In this document: positions 50,416 through 59,221 of the stretch, one piece after another
How positions within the stretch are numbered: position 1 is the stretch's first letter
Layout of the letters: each line of letters opens with the position of its first letter
Assembly: GCA_020831775.1 (NCBI GenBank)
Contig: JAFIFZ010000036.1
Span: forward strand, 123,255 to 187,254
Reading direction: 5' to 3'
DNA: 64,000 bases
Source of the DNA: Phycisphaerales bacterium
GTDB taxonomy: Bacteria > Planctomycetota > Phycisphaerae > Phycisphaerales > UBA1924
Position numbers and translations under genes: made by a program
Notes under the pieces: generated by a model
The model's input: the letters and a program-made list of their open reading frames with translations, nothing else
Database searches by the model: none
What the model was told of the DNA's origin: nothing

Positions 50416-53280
50416 TCAGTCGTCTTCACCGTTCCGCCTGCCGGAGTGGTCCGACGCGCTGCGCATCTCGGGCCTGGCCCTGACGAGCTTGTGCAGTTCG
50501 ACGAGCACGAGCACCGAGGGCGCGCCGATGATGATCCACATCCAGGTTTCGCCGCGCAAGGGCTGCAGGCCGAGCAGGGCCTGCGTCGGCGGGAAGTACA
50601 TCGCGCCCAGGTGCACCGCCAGCGAGAGGCCCGTGCCGATGAAGAGCACGGGGTTGGAGAAGATGTGCTTCTGGAAGATCGAGAGCGTTTCGGAGCGGCA
50701 CGCCCCGACATGCAGCATCTTGAAGATGACCATCGCGGTGAGCGTGGCGCCCTGGGCGTAGGCCAGGTCCGAGCCGCGCTGGATCTCCGTGGTGAACATC
50801 GCCAGGGCCACGCCCGCCAGCAGCAGGCCGACGAGGATCGTCCGCTCGACGAGCAGGGGCGACATCAGCCCCTCGCTCGGGTCGCGGGGCGGCTGGGTGT
50901 ACTGCCATTTCTCGCCCGGCTCGAAGGCCAGGGCGACATCCTGGATCCCGTTGGTCACGACATTCAGCCAGAGGATCTGCGCCGGGAGCAGCAGCAGGGG
51001 GAGCACCTCGGGTTCGAGGTAGTCGGCGTAGACGCCGAACGCCGCGAGCATGAACGCCCCCATGATCGCCAGCACCACGCCGACGCTGGTCGAGAGCAGG
51101 AAGTCCGTCGCCTTTCGGATGTTGCTGAAGGCGGTCCGCCCCTCCTCGACGGCGGCGTAGATCGTCGCGAAGTTGTCGTCGGCGAGCACCATCTCGCTGG
51201 CCTCTTTGGCGACATCGGTGCCGGTGATGCCCATCGCGCAGCCGATGTGGGCGCTCTTGAGGGCCGGAGCGTCGTTGACGCCGTCGCCTGTGACCGCGAC
51301 GACCTCTCCCCGGTCGCGCAGGCGGTTGACGATGCGGAGCTTCTGCTCGGGGTTCATGCGTGCGAACACGACCACGCCCTCGTCGAGCGCGCTGTCGAGG
51401 TCGTCGTCGCTCATGTCGAGCAGCTGTGCGCCGGTGACGGCGCGGGGCTTGTCGCTCCTTTTCTTGGTGGCGGTGTGGCCGGGGCCGGAATTCAGGCCGA
51501 TCTTCTCGGCGATCGCCGCGGCGGTCGAGGCGTGGTCGCCGGTGCACATCAAGACGCGGATGCCCGCGCCGTGACAGTCGCGGATCGCGCCGATCACCTC
51601 TTCTCTCGGCGGGTCGAGCATGCCGACGAGCCCAACAAAGGTCAGGCGTTCGGGCTCGCCCTCGCGCGTCGCGTGGATCGAGGCGTCGTCCGTGCCCGCC
51701 GCGAGCGCCAGGACGCGCAGCCCCTCGCCCGCCAGCTCCGTCGCGGCGTCGAGCACCTTGTCGCGGTCGAGCGGCTCGTCCTCGCCCGATCCGAGGCGCA
51801 TCGTGTCGCACATCTCAAGCACGCGCTCGGGCGCGCCCTTGACCAGCGCGACCGACCGGTCGCCCTCGCGCAGCGCGACAACCGTCGCCGAGAACCGGCG
51901 CTCGGACTCGAAGGGGATCTCCGCGTCGGTCCGCCACATCGCCTTGGCGGCCTGCTGATCGATGCCGGCGCGCGCCCCGAGCACGAGCAATGCGACCTCG
52001 GTCGGATCGCCGTGGGTCGAGGCCTCGTCGTCGGGGCCTTTGCGTTTCAGTTCGGCTTCGTTGTTGAGCACGCCCGCGAGCACGGCCAGGCATAGCGGGT
52101 CCTGCGGGTCCTTCAGGTTGCTCTCGTCGAACGAGATCGCGTCGCCGGCACGCCCCCCGCCTTCGTCGAGCCCGTGCACCTCGCCCGCGACCTGCGAGGC
52201 CGAAGCGCTGACTTCGAAGTGCTTCCCGCCCGACCAGACACGCTGCACCGTCATGCGGTTCTCGGTGAGCGTGCCCGTCTTGTCGGACATGATCACGGTG
52301 CAACTGCCCAGCGTCTCGACCGCCGGCAGGCGACGGATGATCGCGTTCCGCTTGGCCATCCGGCGCACGCAGACCGCAAGAGCCACGGTCATTACGATCG
52401 GCAGGCCCTCGGGGATCGCCGCGACCGCGACCGCGACGGCGGTCAGGAACATGTCGCTCGCCGGCACGCCCTGGCTCAGCCCGACGACGAACGCCACGGC
52501 GCACACCAGCACGATCGCGATGCTCACGCGGTTGCCGAACTTGTGCATCCGGGCCTGCAGCGGGGTCTGGGCCCGCTCGGTCGTCCGCATCTCGCCCGCG
52601 ATCAGGCCGATCTGGGTCTTCGCCCCGGTCGCGACCACCAGCGCCCGCGACCGGCCCGACGCGACGGCCGTGCCCATGTACGCCATGTTCTTGCGGTCGC
52701 CCAGCGGCGTGTCATCGCCACCTTCTACGACCACCGGCGACTTCTCGACCGTCTCGGACTCGCCGGTGAGGATCGAATCGTCCGTGCGAAGCTGCGACGC
52801 CTCGATGATGCGCACATCCGCGGGGATCAGGTCGCCCGACTCCAGCAGCACGATGTCGCCCGGCACGAGCTTCTTCGACTCAAGCTCGACACGTCCGCCC
52901 CCGCGGATCACCGTCGCCTTGGGCGAGACCATCTTCAGCAACGCCTGCATCGCGTTCTCGGCCCGGTACTCCTGGAAGTAGCCGATCGTCGCGTTCAGCC
53001 CCAGCACGAAGGCGATCACGATCGCGTCGGCGTACTCGCCGATCACCAGCGTCACCACCATCGCCACCAGCAGCACATAGATCAGCGGGCTGGTGAACTG
53101 ATGCAGCAGGATCTTCCAGCGGCTCGTCCCGCCCCCGCTCTGGATGGCGTTGGGGCCGTAGCGTTCGAGGCGTTCGGCGGCTTCCTCCTCGCTCAGGCCG
53201 TCGGGCCCGGCCCCGAGGGCTTCGAGCACCGCGTCGGTCTCCATCGTGTGCCACTGCCGCTCTGAACCCTGTTGTGCCAT
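50416..53280 (-). CDS. P2-type cation-transporting P-type ATPase
   Basis: 954 residues. The cation-ATPase N-terminal domain (GLSEEEAAERLERYGPNAIQ) is followed by the actuator TGES in SILTGESETVEKS, the membrane motif AAIPEGLPIVMTVALAV, the phosphorylated Asp in SDKTGTLTENRMTV near 333, the nucleotide-binding KGAPERVLEMC, and GDGVNDAPALKSAHIG. The PEGLP motif places it with the P2 group (calcium, or sodium/potassium-type pumps) in the cytoplasmic membrane; calcium export is most likely but not proven. TACAAA ends 7 nt before the ATG without a Shine-Dalgarno, another leaderless candidate. It is divergent from pxpB. Confidence 0.9.
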   Translation of the reverse strand: MAQQGSERQWHTMETDAVLEALGAGPDGLSEEEAAERLERYGPNAIQSGGGTSRWKILLHQFTSPLIYVLLVAMVVTLVIGEYADAIVIAFVLGLNATIGYFQEYRAENAMQALLKMVSPKATVIRGGGRVELESKKLVPGDIVLLESGDLIPADVRIIEASQLRTDDSILTGESETVEKSPVVVEGGDDTPLGDRKNMAYMGTAVASGRSRALVVATGAKTQIGLIAGEMRTTERAQTPLQARMHKFGNRVSIAIVLVCAVAFVVGLSQGVPASDMFLTAVAVAVAAIPEGLPIVMTVALAVCVRRMAKRNAIIRRLPAVETLGSCTVIMSDKTGTLTENRMTVQRVWSGGKHFEVSASASQVAGEVHGLDEGGGRAGDAISFDESNLKDPQDPLCLAVLAGVLNNEAELKRKGPDDEASTHGDPTEVALLVLGARAGIDQQAAKAMWRTDAEIPFESERRFSATVVALREGDRSVALVKGAPERVLEMCDTMRLGSGEDEPLDRDKVLDAATELAGEGLRVLALAAGTDDASIHATREGEPERLTFVGLVGMLDPPREEVIGAIRDCHGAGIRVLMCTGDHASTAAAIAEKIGLNSGPGHTATKKRSDKPRAVTGAQLLDMSDDDLDSALDEGVVVFARMNPEQKLRIVNRLRDRGEVVAVTGDGVNDAPALKSAHIGCAMGITGTDVAKEASEMVLADDNFATIYAAVEEGRTAFSNIRKATDFLLSTSVGVVLAIMGAFMLAAFGVYADYLEPEVLPLLLLPAQILWLNVVTNGIQDVALAFEPGEKWQYTQPPRDPSEGLMSPLLVERTILVGLLLAGVALAMFTTEIQRGSDLAYAQGATLTAMVIFKMLHVGACRSETLSIFQKHIFSNPVLFIGTGLSLAVHLGAMYFPPTQALLGLQPLRGETWMWIIIGAPSVLVLVELHKLVRARPEMRSASDHSGRRNGEDD

Positions 53281-53366
53281 GGGGTGTTTTGTAGGTCGGG
53301 CGGGTGACCCAAGCCCGGATCGGGGTCCGATCCGCGTCGAGGCGACAACTGACGAACAATCGCTCG

Positions 53367-54110
53367 ATGTCCACTGATCCGTCTCAAACCTCTTCCACGA
53401 CTCCGCCCACCCCCGGCGTCACTCTCTGCGGCGACCGATCCGTGCGCATCTCGTTCGACCACGACCCGGGCGTCGGCGTGATCGAATCGGTCCGCAGGGC
53501 CCTGGCCTCCCCGCCCATTCCCGGCGCGGCGGACATCATCTGCGCGATGAAGACTGTCTCGGTCGTCTTCGACCCCTTGGAGGCGGACCCGTCCGAGGTG
53601 CTCGCCGAGGTCCGGCGGCGACTGGACGGGGCGGGCGGGGCGACGATTGAAGATCGGCCGCGGCGTGAGGTCGTGCTGCCCGTCTGCTACGAGCCGCCCT
53701 TCGCCCCGGACCTCGCGTCGATCGCCGAGCGTGCGGGCCTCGGCCAGAGCCGCCTGATCGATCTGCACGCCGGCGTGGGCTACACCGCCCGATTTCTCGG
53801 CTTCTCGCCCGGCTTTGCGTACCTGGAAGGGCTGCCCGAGGCGCTGCACGCGCCGCGGCTCGAATCGCCCCGTACTCGGATCGAGCCGGGCAGCGTCGCG
53901 GTCGCGGGGTGTTTCTCGGGGGTATACCCGCAGGCGACGCCCGGCGGGTGGCGGGTGATCGGGCGCACGCCGCTCAGGCTGTTCGACCCTGCCCGCAAAT
54001 CACCCGCGCTGATCGGGCCGGGCGACCTTGTTCGATTCAGGCCGATCGACGGGGCGGAGTATGCGAGGCTTCTGACCGAGCAAGTCGCCGGCGAAGGGGG
54101 CCTCCAATGA
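53367..54110 (+). CDS. pxpB: 5-oxoprolinase subunit B
   Basis: 247 residues from the ATG at 53367. The KipI/PxpB fold is visible in RSVRISFDHDPGVGVIESVR, then VVLPVCYEPPFAPDLASIAE, ARFLGFSPGFAYLEGLPEAL and SVAVAGCFSGVYPQATPGGW. With PxpA and PxpC it forms the ATP-dependent enzyme that opens 5-oxoproline (pyroglutamate) to glutamate, removing a damage product of glutamine and glutathione. The N-terminus carries an extra Ser/Thr/Pro-rich stretch. It overlaps pxpC by 4 nt. Confidence 0.92.
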   Translation: MSTDPSQTSSTTPPTPGVTLCGDRSVRISFDHDPGVGVIESVRRALASPPIPGAADIICAMKTVSVVFDPLEADPSEVLAEVRRRLDGAGGATIEDRPRREVVLPVCYEPPFAPDLASIAERAGLGQSRLIDLHAGVGYTARFLGFSPGFAYLEGLPEALHAPRLESPRTRIEPGSVAVAGCFSGVYPQATPGGWRVIGRTPLRLFDPARKSPALIGPGDLVRFRPIDGAEYARLLTEQVAGEGGLQ

Positions 54111-55087
54111 GCGGCCAACTGCGCATCATCCGCCCCGGGCCCTGCTCTCTGGTCCAGGATCTGGGCAGGCCGGGGTCGGCCCATCTCGGCGTCGCGCGCA
54201 GCGGCGCCGCAGACACGCTCTCGCTGCGCGCCGGCAACAGGCTCGTCGGCAACGAAGACAACGCCGCGGCGATCGAGATGACCCTCGCCGGCCTGCATGC
54301 CTCGTTCGATACAGACTCGACGGTCTGCCTGTCAGGGGCCGGGGGAGACGCGCTCTTGCTCGACGCGCACGCCAAGGCGATGCGAAGGGTGAAGCTCCTC
54401 GAGCCGACGCGGATCGGCGCGGGCGAGAGCCTGCGGATCGGCCCGCTCAAAGGGGGCGCAAGGGGGTACCTCTGCATCGCCGGGGGCGTGTGCACAGCGA
54501 CGGAGCTCGGGAGCCGCTCGACCCACGCGGCCTCGGGAATCGGTGGCCTCGGCGGGCGAGCGCTCGACACGGGTGACTGTCTGCCCATCGGAACCGATGC
54601 CGCACGCCCCGCCAGGCGGATCGCCCCGCAAGCCCGCGAACGGTTGCTCGCGATGCCGCTCTGCAGGGAGTTGCGCGTCACGCCCGGGCCCCACGCAGAA
54701 CTGTTCGATCAGGACGCGATGGAAACGCTCGTGTCGGAGGCGTTCAGGGTCTCCAGGGCGGCCGATCGCGTCGGCGTCCGGCTGGAAGGGACGAAAATCC
54801 CGACGCTCGATCCCGGCGCCATCGACTCGGAGCCCATGCTGGCCGGTGCGATTCAGGTGACGCCCGACGGCACGCCCATCATCCTCATGCCCGACGGCCC
54901 GACGACGGGGGGCTACCCCGTCATCGGTGTCGTGATCGGTGCCGACCTGCCCGCGCTCGGGCAGCTTCGCCCGGGCGATGAGATCCGCTTCAGTGCTGTC
55001 GATCTCGAAGCAGCGCTGGAGGCGCTGCGCTCGCAGCGGGAAGAGCTCGACACGCTCTGCCCGCCCGACGCGCCCGATCGGCCATGA
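54107..55087 (+). CDS. pxpC: 5-oxoprolinase subunit C
   Basis: 326 residues. Family phrases: LRIIRPGPCSLVQDLGRPGS, GVARSGAADTLSLRAGNRLV, GYLCIAGGVCTATELGSRST and MPDGPTTGGYPVIGVVIGAD. These match the KipA/biotin-dependent-carboxylase-like PxpC subunit, which pairs with PxpB for the ATP-dependent step. It overlaps both neighbours by 4 nt, so pxpBCA is tightly coupled. Confidence 0.92.
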   Translation: MSGQLRIIRPGPCSLVQDLGRPGSAHLGVARSGAADTLSLRAGNRLVGNEDNAAAIEMTLAGLHASFDTDSTVCLSGAGGDALLLDAHAKAMRRVKLLEPTRIGAGESLRIGPLKGGARGYLCIAGGVCTATELGSRSTHAASGIGGLGGRALDTGDCLPIGTDAARPARRIAPQARERLLAMPLCRELRVTPGPHAELFDQDAMETLVSEAFRVSRAADRVGVRLEGTKIPTLDPGAIDSEPMLAGAIQVTPDGTPIILMPDGPTTGGYPVIGVVIGADLPALGQLRPGDEIRFSAVDLEAALEALRSQREELDTLCPPDAPDRP

Positions 55088-55851
55088 CGCATGACAAGTC
55101 CATCTCAATCGACCTCGCCTGCGACGCGGGCGAAGCATCCACCCCAGACGGGGTCGCCATTGAGCGGGCGATCATGGAGCGGGTGACCTCCGTGCACATC
55201 GCCTGCGGCGGGCACGCGGGCGACATCGCGACCATCCGCCGCACGATCGAATCGGCCCTCTCGCTCGGGCTCGCGATCGGCGCGCATCCTTCATATCCGG
55301 ATCGGGAGGGCTTCGGGCGCAGGTCGGTGCGGATTACGAGGGCCGACCTGCTCGCCTCGCTGCAAGACCAGGTCGCGTTGCTGGAGGAGCTCGCGGGGCA
55401 GGCGGGAGCCGAGCTCGTGCACCTCAAGCCGCACGGCGCGCTCTACCACGACGCGTCCCTTCGTTCGGAGGTTGCCGATGCGATCGCCGAGGTCGCTGCG
55501 GCAGCGGGGCTGCTGCTCGTCGGCGCCGCGGGCTCGCGCGCGGTTGAGCTGTGGCGTGACGCCGGGCTGCGTGTTGCGCCCGAGGGGTTCGCCGACCGTC
55601 GCTACCTCGCAGACGGGTCGCTCCGCTCCCGGGCCGAGCCCGACGCAGTGATCTCAGACCCGCTTGCCGCCGCCGACCAGGCGCTGAAGCTGGCTCTGGG
55701 CGAGCCGATCGAGATCCCAGATGGCGTGCTCCGCCTGGATGTGCGAACGATCTGCGTTCACGCCGACACGCCCGGGGCGGCGGGGGTGGTCGGAAGCGTC
55801 GCCGATCGCCTGGTGCATAGCGGCTTCCGGCTGCTCCCCCCGGGCCGTTGA
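55084..55851 (+). CDS. pxpA: 5-oxoprolinase subunit A
   Basis: 255 residues. The LamB/YcsF family start SISIDLACDAGEASTPDGVA (usually DLNxDxGE) is followed by VHIACGGHAGDIATIRRTIE, IGAHPSYPDREGFGRR, LVHLKPHGALYHDA and the C-terminal ICVHADTPGA. PxpA supplies the hydrolytic part of the 5-oxoprolinase complex. Residues that usually read NxDxGE are slightly changed (DLACDAGE). It is the last gene of the pxpBCA operon; 44 nt separate it from the carbonic-anhydrase-like gene, which may have its own promoter. Confidence 0.92.
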   Translation: MTHDKSISIDLACDAGEASTPDGVAIERAIMERVTSVHIACGGHAGDIATIRRTIESALSLGLAIGAHPSYPDREGFGRRSVRITRADLLASLQDQVALLEELAGQAGAELVHLKPHGALYHDASLRSEVADAIAEVAAAAGLLLVGAAGSRAVELWRDAGLRVAPEGFADRRYLADGSLRSRAEPDAVISDPLAAADQALKLALGEPIEIPDGVLRLDVRTICVHADTPGAAGVVGSVADRLVHSGFRLLPPGR

Positions 55852-55881
55852 CCGCAGCGCCGCGGTCGCCGGGGCGAAAGG

Positions 55882-55887
55882 TATACT
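55882..55887 (+). promoter_or_regulatory. -10 hexamer TATACT, candidate leaderless promoter
   Basis: TATACT, close to consensus, ends 8 nt before the ATG at 55896, and no Shine-Dalgarno fits between. No good -35 is seen at 17 nt. Confidence 0.45.
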
Positions 55888-55895
55888 GAACGACC

Positions 55896-56357
55896 ATGGC
55901 ATACACCTCATCGCTGACCTACGAGCCCGAGCGCATCCACGCCGCCGCGATCTACTGCTCAGACGGGCGAGTCGGCGCGCACTTCGACGACTTTCTGACC
56001 CACGGGCTGAAGCTGCCCCGGTACGACCGCGTGGCGTTGCCCGGTGGCCCGGCGTCGCTGGCGGGCCACACAGAGACGCACCTTGAGGAGAAGGGTGTCG
56101 TGGACGAGCTCCGCTTCCTCGTCGAGGCGCACGAGCTCGAGCGCGTGGTGCTGATCGCCCATCAGGGGTGCGCGTTCTACGGCGCAAGGCTCAAGCTCCC
56201 CGAGGCGTACCTCGAGCCCCAGCAGCGGATCGACCTGCTCAAGGCGGCCGACCGTGTCCGCGAGATCACCGGGATTACGGAGGTCGACGCCTTTTTCGCC
56301 CGCCTCGACCTCGACGCAAGACGCATCTCGTTCGACCCGGTTTCTGTCACACGCTGA
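55896..56357 (+). CDS. Short beta-carbonic-anhydrase-like protein
   Basis: 153 residues. The two zinc-site motifs of beta-carbonic anhydrases are present: CxDxR as YCSDGRVG near residue 21 and HxxC as IAHQGCAFY near 89. The segment between them (YDRVALPGGPASLAG) would be the strand and loop leading to the second motif. The protein is about 50 residues shorter than typical enzymes and lacks the N-terminal helices, so it may form a minimal dimer or have a different substrate. Carbon dioxide hydration is inferred from the zinc motifs only. It follows pxpA but probably has a separate transcript. Confidence 0.7.
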   Translation: MAYTSSLTYEPERIHAAAIYCSDGRVGAHFDDFLTHGLKLPRYDRVALPGGPASLAGHTETHLEEKGVVDELRFLVEAHELERVVLIAHQGCAFYGARLKLPEAYLEPQQRIDLLKAADRVREITGITEVDAFFARLDLDARRISFDPVSVTR

Positions 56358-56562
56358 TATGGCGATGTTTCAGGGCGGACCTTGCGTATTTTCCGTCCGG
56401 GAACGCGCCCGGGCAGACGCGCCAGCCCACACGATCCCCCGAGCTTCACCGGTTTCTCCCCCTCTCCTCGCCTTACCACCGGCCCGGAACGGGGGTGAAC
56501 GCCATATCCAACCGATAGGCAACTGACGGCGTTGCGTCGTCACCGTCCCGGAGGAGCGCACC

Positions 56563-58011
56563 ATGACAGTCTCAACTGCGAACGCGGCGCGTTGGATCAA
56601 CACCTCGGCCGCACCTGAGGACGAGATGCTCGCGGTCATCGCCGATCTCGAAGCCCGCCTCACCAGTCTCCGGGAGAACCAGCACGAGCGGGTCCGCCTG
56701 CAAAGCGCTCTGGACGCCGCGGCTGGAACACTCGAAACCACACGCTCCCAGCTCTCCGGGCGCTTCGCCCAGCTGGAGGAGAAGGAACGCGAGATCGACG
56801 GCGAGTTCCGCGTCGTCGAGGCCGAGCGTGCGAGCGTCGAGGCCGAGCGGATCGAGGTCGTCCGCCGCCTCTCGGACCTTGCGCGGACCGACACCGTCGA
56901 CTCGGCCCTCCGCGAGGAGCTCAAGGCCCGCGAGTCGGCCCTGAGCGAGCGAGAGGAACGCCTCGCCGCCCGGATGGAGGATCTCGAAGACGAGCGGCGC
57001 GACGCCGAGCGTGATCGGGAAGACATCGAGCGAGAGCAGGCCCGCCTCCGCGAGCAGGCCAGGACCCAGCAGGAGCAGGCCCGCCGACTCGAGGTCCTCG
57101 AAGCGGACCTGAGGAAGCGCGAGAACGAGCTCGACGAGGAGTTCCGCCGGTTCGAGCGGCGCAAGGTCGAGCTCTCCGCAGAGTCCGATGTCCTCCGCGA
57201 CGCCCTCGGCCGGGCGCGGGCCGAGGCCGAGCGGGCCGATGAACGCGTGAAGGCAGAGGCCGGCAGGGCCAACAGCCTCGAAGGCAAGTGCGGCGACCTT
57301 GAACGCGATCGCTCACGCATGCGTTCGGAGCTCTCAAGGCTCAAGCGGGAACTCGCCGAGGCAGAACGCCTCAAAGGGACGCAGCAGCACCAGGACGGGC
57401 AGCACAAGAAGCCAAGGCAGGTCGGCCCGATCATCGTCGCGATCTGGGTGCTGACGGTCGGTCTCTCGGCGCTCGCGGCCTTTATCGGTGTCGCGGCCGA
57501 GTCGATCGCTCTGGGCGCCGGCATGGTCGGCGTGGTCTTCAGCGCATCGGTGCTCGCCTTCCTTGCAGTGGCCAGAAGGATCTGGGATCCCGCGGGCTTG
57601 GTGGTCGCGCTCTTTGCGGGCACCGCCGGCCTCTGGGCCTCGGCCTGGTACAGCGGCGTGCAGACCGCGATGGCCTCCTGGGACCTCCCGCTCCACCGCA
57701 TCCCCATCGAGATCATCGCCAACATCGAACCGGCAACCGCCGCCTTCACCGCATGCCTCGCTGTCGGCGTGGTGGTCTGCATGGCTTGCTCGGGCTCGGG
57801 CATGCTCGGGCTGACCGTCGTGGCGGCGATCGGGGCAGGCTTCCTTCTCGGGCTGTCTGACAACGGCGGGATGATGCCCGTCGGCGCCGCCGTCGCCTGG
57901 AGCGCCCTGATGGCCGCGGCTCTCGGACGCTGGGCCCTCGCCCGCTCCGGTTCGGTCAACGAAGGCAGCCGCATTGTCGAGGGCGTGCCTCTGCGGCCGG
58001 GAATCAGCTGA
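56563..58011 (+). CDS. Coiled-coil protein with C-terminal membrane domain
   Basis: 482 residues; ATG with GGAGGAG about 8 nt upstream. The first 285 residues are a dense coiled coil (AQLEEKEREIDGEFRVVEAE, AERDREDIEREQARLREQAR). A His/Gln/Lys linker leads to about five membrane helices: PIIVAIWVLTVGLSALAAFI, GAGMVGVVFSASVLAFLAV, LVVALFAGTAGLWASAWY, AFTACLAVGVVVCMACSG and GLTVVAAIGAGFLLGLSD. The layout suggests a membrane-anchored rod facing the cytoplasm, perhaps structural or tethering. No known family is recognised. A shared terminator follows. Confidence 0.75.
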   Translation: MTVSTANAARWINTSAAPEDEMLAVIADLEARLTSLRENQHERVRLQSALDAAAGTLETTRSQLSGRFAQLEEKEREIDGEFRVVEAERASVEAERIEVVRRLSDLARTDTVDSALREELKARESALSEREERLAARMEDLEDERRDAERDREDIEREQARLREQARTQQEQARRLEVLEADLRKRENELDEEFRRFERRKVELSAESDVLRDALGRARAEAERADERVKAEAGRANSLEGKCGDLERDRSRMRSELSRLKRELAEAERLKGTQQHQDGQHKKPRQVGPIIVAIWVLTVGLSALAAFIGVAAESIALGAGMVGVVFSASVLAFLAVARRIWDPAGLVVALFAGTAGLWASAWYSGVQTAMASWDLPLHRIPIEIIANIEPATAAFTACLAVGVVVCMACSGSGMLGLTVVAAIGAGFLLGLSDNGGMMPVGAAVAWSALMAAALGRWALARSGSVNEGSRIVEGVPLRPGIS

Positions 58012-58050
58012 CCGGTCGGTCCGGGTCCGACACCCAAAGCGCACAAAAAC

Positions 58051-58080
58051 AACGCCCGGCCTCGAAAGGCCGGGCGTTTT
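58051..58080. terminator. Bidirectional intrinsic terminator
   Basis: AACGCCCGGCCT, loop CGAA and AGGCCGGGCGTT form a perfect 12-bp stem followed by TT on the plus strand; the minus strand reads out into TTGTTTTTGTGC. It lies between two convergent genes and can stop both. Confidence 0.88.
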
Positions 58081-58117
58081 CACTGTCCTCGTGAGGAGAG
58101 AGAGATGTCGTTGCGAT

Positions 58118-59065
58118 TCAGCCGCCGCCGCCGGGGTCGCCAGAGCGAATGATCTGCCCGCCGACAATGGCGCTGACTTCCTGGTTCTCGATGCCGAGCA
58201 CGCGTGAGAACGGCGCGTCGATGTCGAGTGAGACCCATCGTCCGCCGCCCTCGGCGGTGCGGACGCTGGTGAGGCGCGAGGGCCACCACGGGTAGCCGTT
58301 CAGGCCGCGGTGCATGTAGTCGGGGGCGTTGACAATCAGGTTGCCCTGCCAGTAGCGGACGGAGCCGCCCTCGCCGGCATTGCGTTCCCACTGCTCGGGC
58401 TCGACGAGGTCGGTGAGCAGTTCGATCAGAATATCGACGCGTTCCTGCAGCGGCACACGGTCGGGCTGCTCGTCGCCGGGGTCCTGGAAGGGGCCTCCGC
58501 CCCCGCCGCCGCGGCCGCCCTGGAGGATCTGGTTCAGGTCGAACTGCGGAGCGTTGTCGTAACGGGGCAGTTCGGTGACCATGTCCATGATCGGGTAGAT
58601 CTCGACGCGCTTGCGCCGGTTCAGGCGGCTCTTGGGCCCGATCTCCAGCGAGCCGTAGGGCGAGAACTGCCAGGTGTTGCCGTAGTTGTCGAACTCGCCT
58701 CGGGCCCGCTCAAGCACCTCCTCGATCACATCGAGGGCGGTGCGGTTTCGGACGCGGAGGGAGATCACGCGGTCGCGGTCGAGCCCGTCGGTGAACCGAT
58801 CGTCGGCCCACGCGGGCTCGATCTCGGCGCCCGTGACTTCCGAGATGAACCGGATCACATCCTCAAGACGCTGGCTCTCGATCTCGACATCCAGCCGGCG
58901 CATCAGTCTCGCGGCGGTCTCCCGCTGCGGGAAGCGCTCGGCCATCCGGACCTGCTGGCGGTCTTGTCCCATCACCGTTCCGCCGCGGACCTGCGCTTCC
59001 GCGGGGGCGTATGCGCCCATGGCGAGTCCTGCGGCCAGCACGATCATCCACTTGTTGCCCGTCAT
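58118..59065 (-). CDS. Secreted protein with secretin/TonB N-terminal-like (STN) segment
   Basis: 315 residues from the ATG at 59065 with AAAGGAGA upstream. A signal peptide (GNKWMIVLAAGLAMGAYAPA) is followed near residue 60 by RRLDVEIESQRLEDVIRFIS and EVTGAEIEPAW, the beta-alpha-beta pattern of STN domains found in secretins and TonB receptors. A second beta segment includes TWQFSPYGSLEIGPKSRLN. A Gly-rich loop (QGGRGGGGGGPFQDP) separates it from the C-terminal part (NLIVNAPDYMHRGLNGYPWW). No beta-barrel or secretin pore domain follows, so this is a stand-alone periplasmic protein. It is divergent from the choice-of-anchor-I gene. Confidence 0.7.
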   Translation of the reverse strand: MTGNKWMIVLAAGLAMGAYAPAEAQVRGGTVMGQDRQQVRMAERFPQRETAARLMRRLDVEIESQRLEDVIRFISEVTGAEIEPAWADDRFTDGLDRDRVISLRVRNRTALDVIEEVLERARGEFDNYGNTWQFSPYGSLEIGPKSRLNRRKRVEIYPIMDMVTELPRYDNAPQFDLNQILQGGRGGGGGGPFQDPGDEQPDRVPLQERVDILIELLTDLVEPEQWERNAGEGGSVRYWQGNLIVNAPDYMHRGLNGYPWWPSRLTSVRTAEGGGRWVSLDIDAPFSRVLGIENQEVSAIVGGQIIRSGDPGGGG

Positions 59066-59221
59066 TACGGTCTCCTTTGGGCCGTCGGCGGTCGAGCCCC
59101 CCTCGGGCTTCGCGTTCCGGCCCGGCCTACTCATGTAGACGCACGAGCCGGGCGGTTGTTCCCGATTCCGGTGAAATCGGTCCTCCCGCGTTCCCGGCGC
59201 GAGCATTGTAAAGGATCCCGC

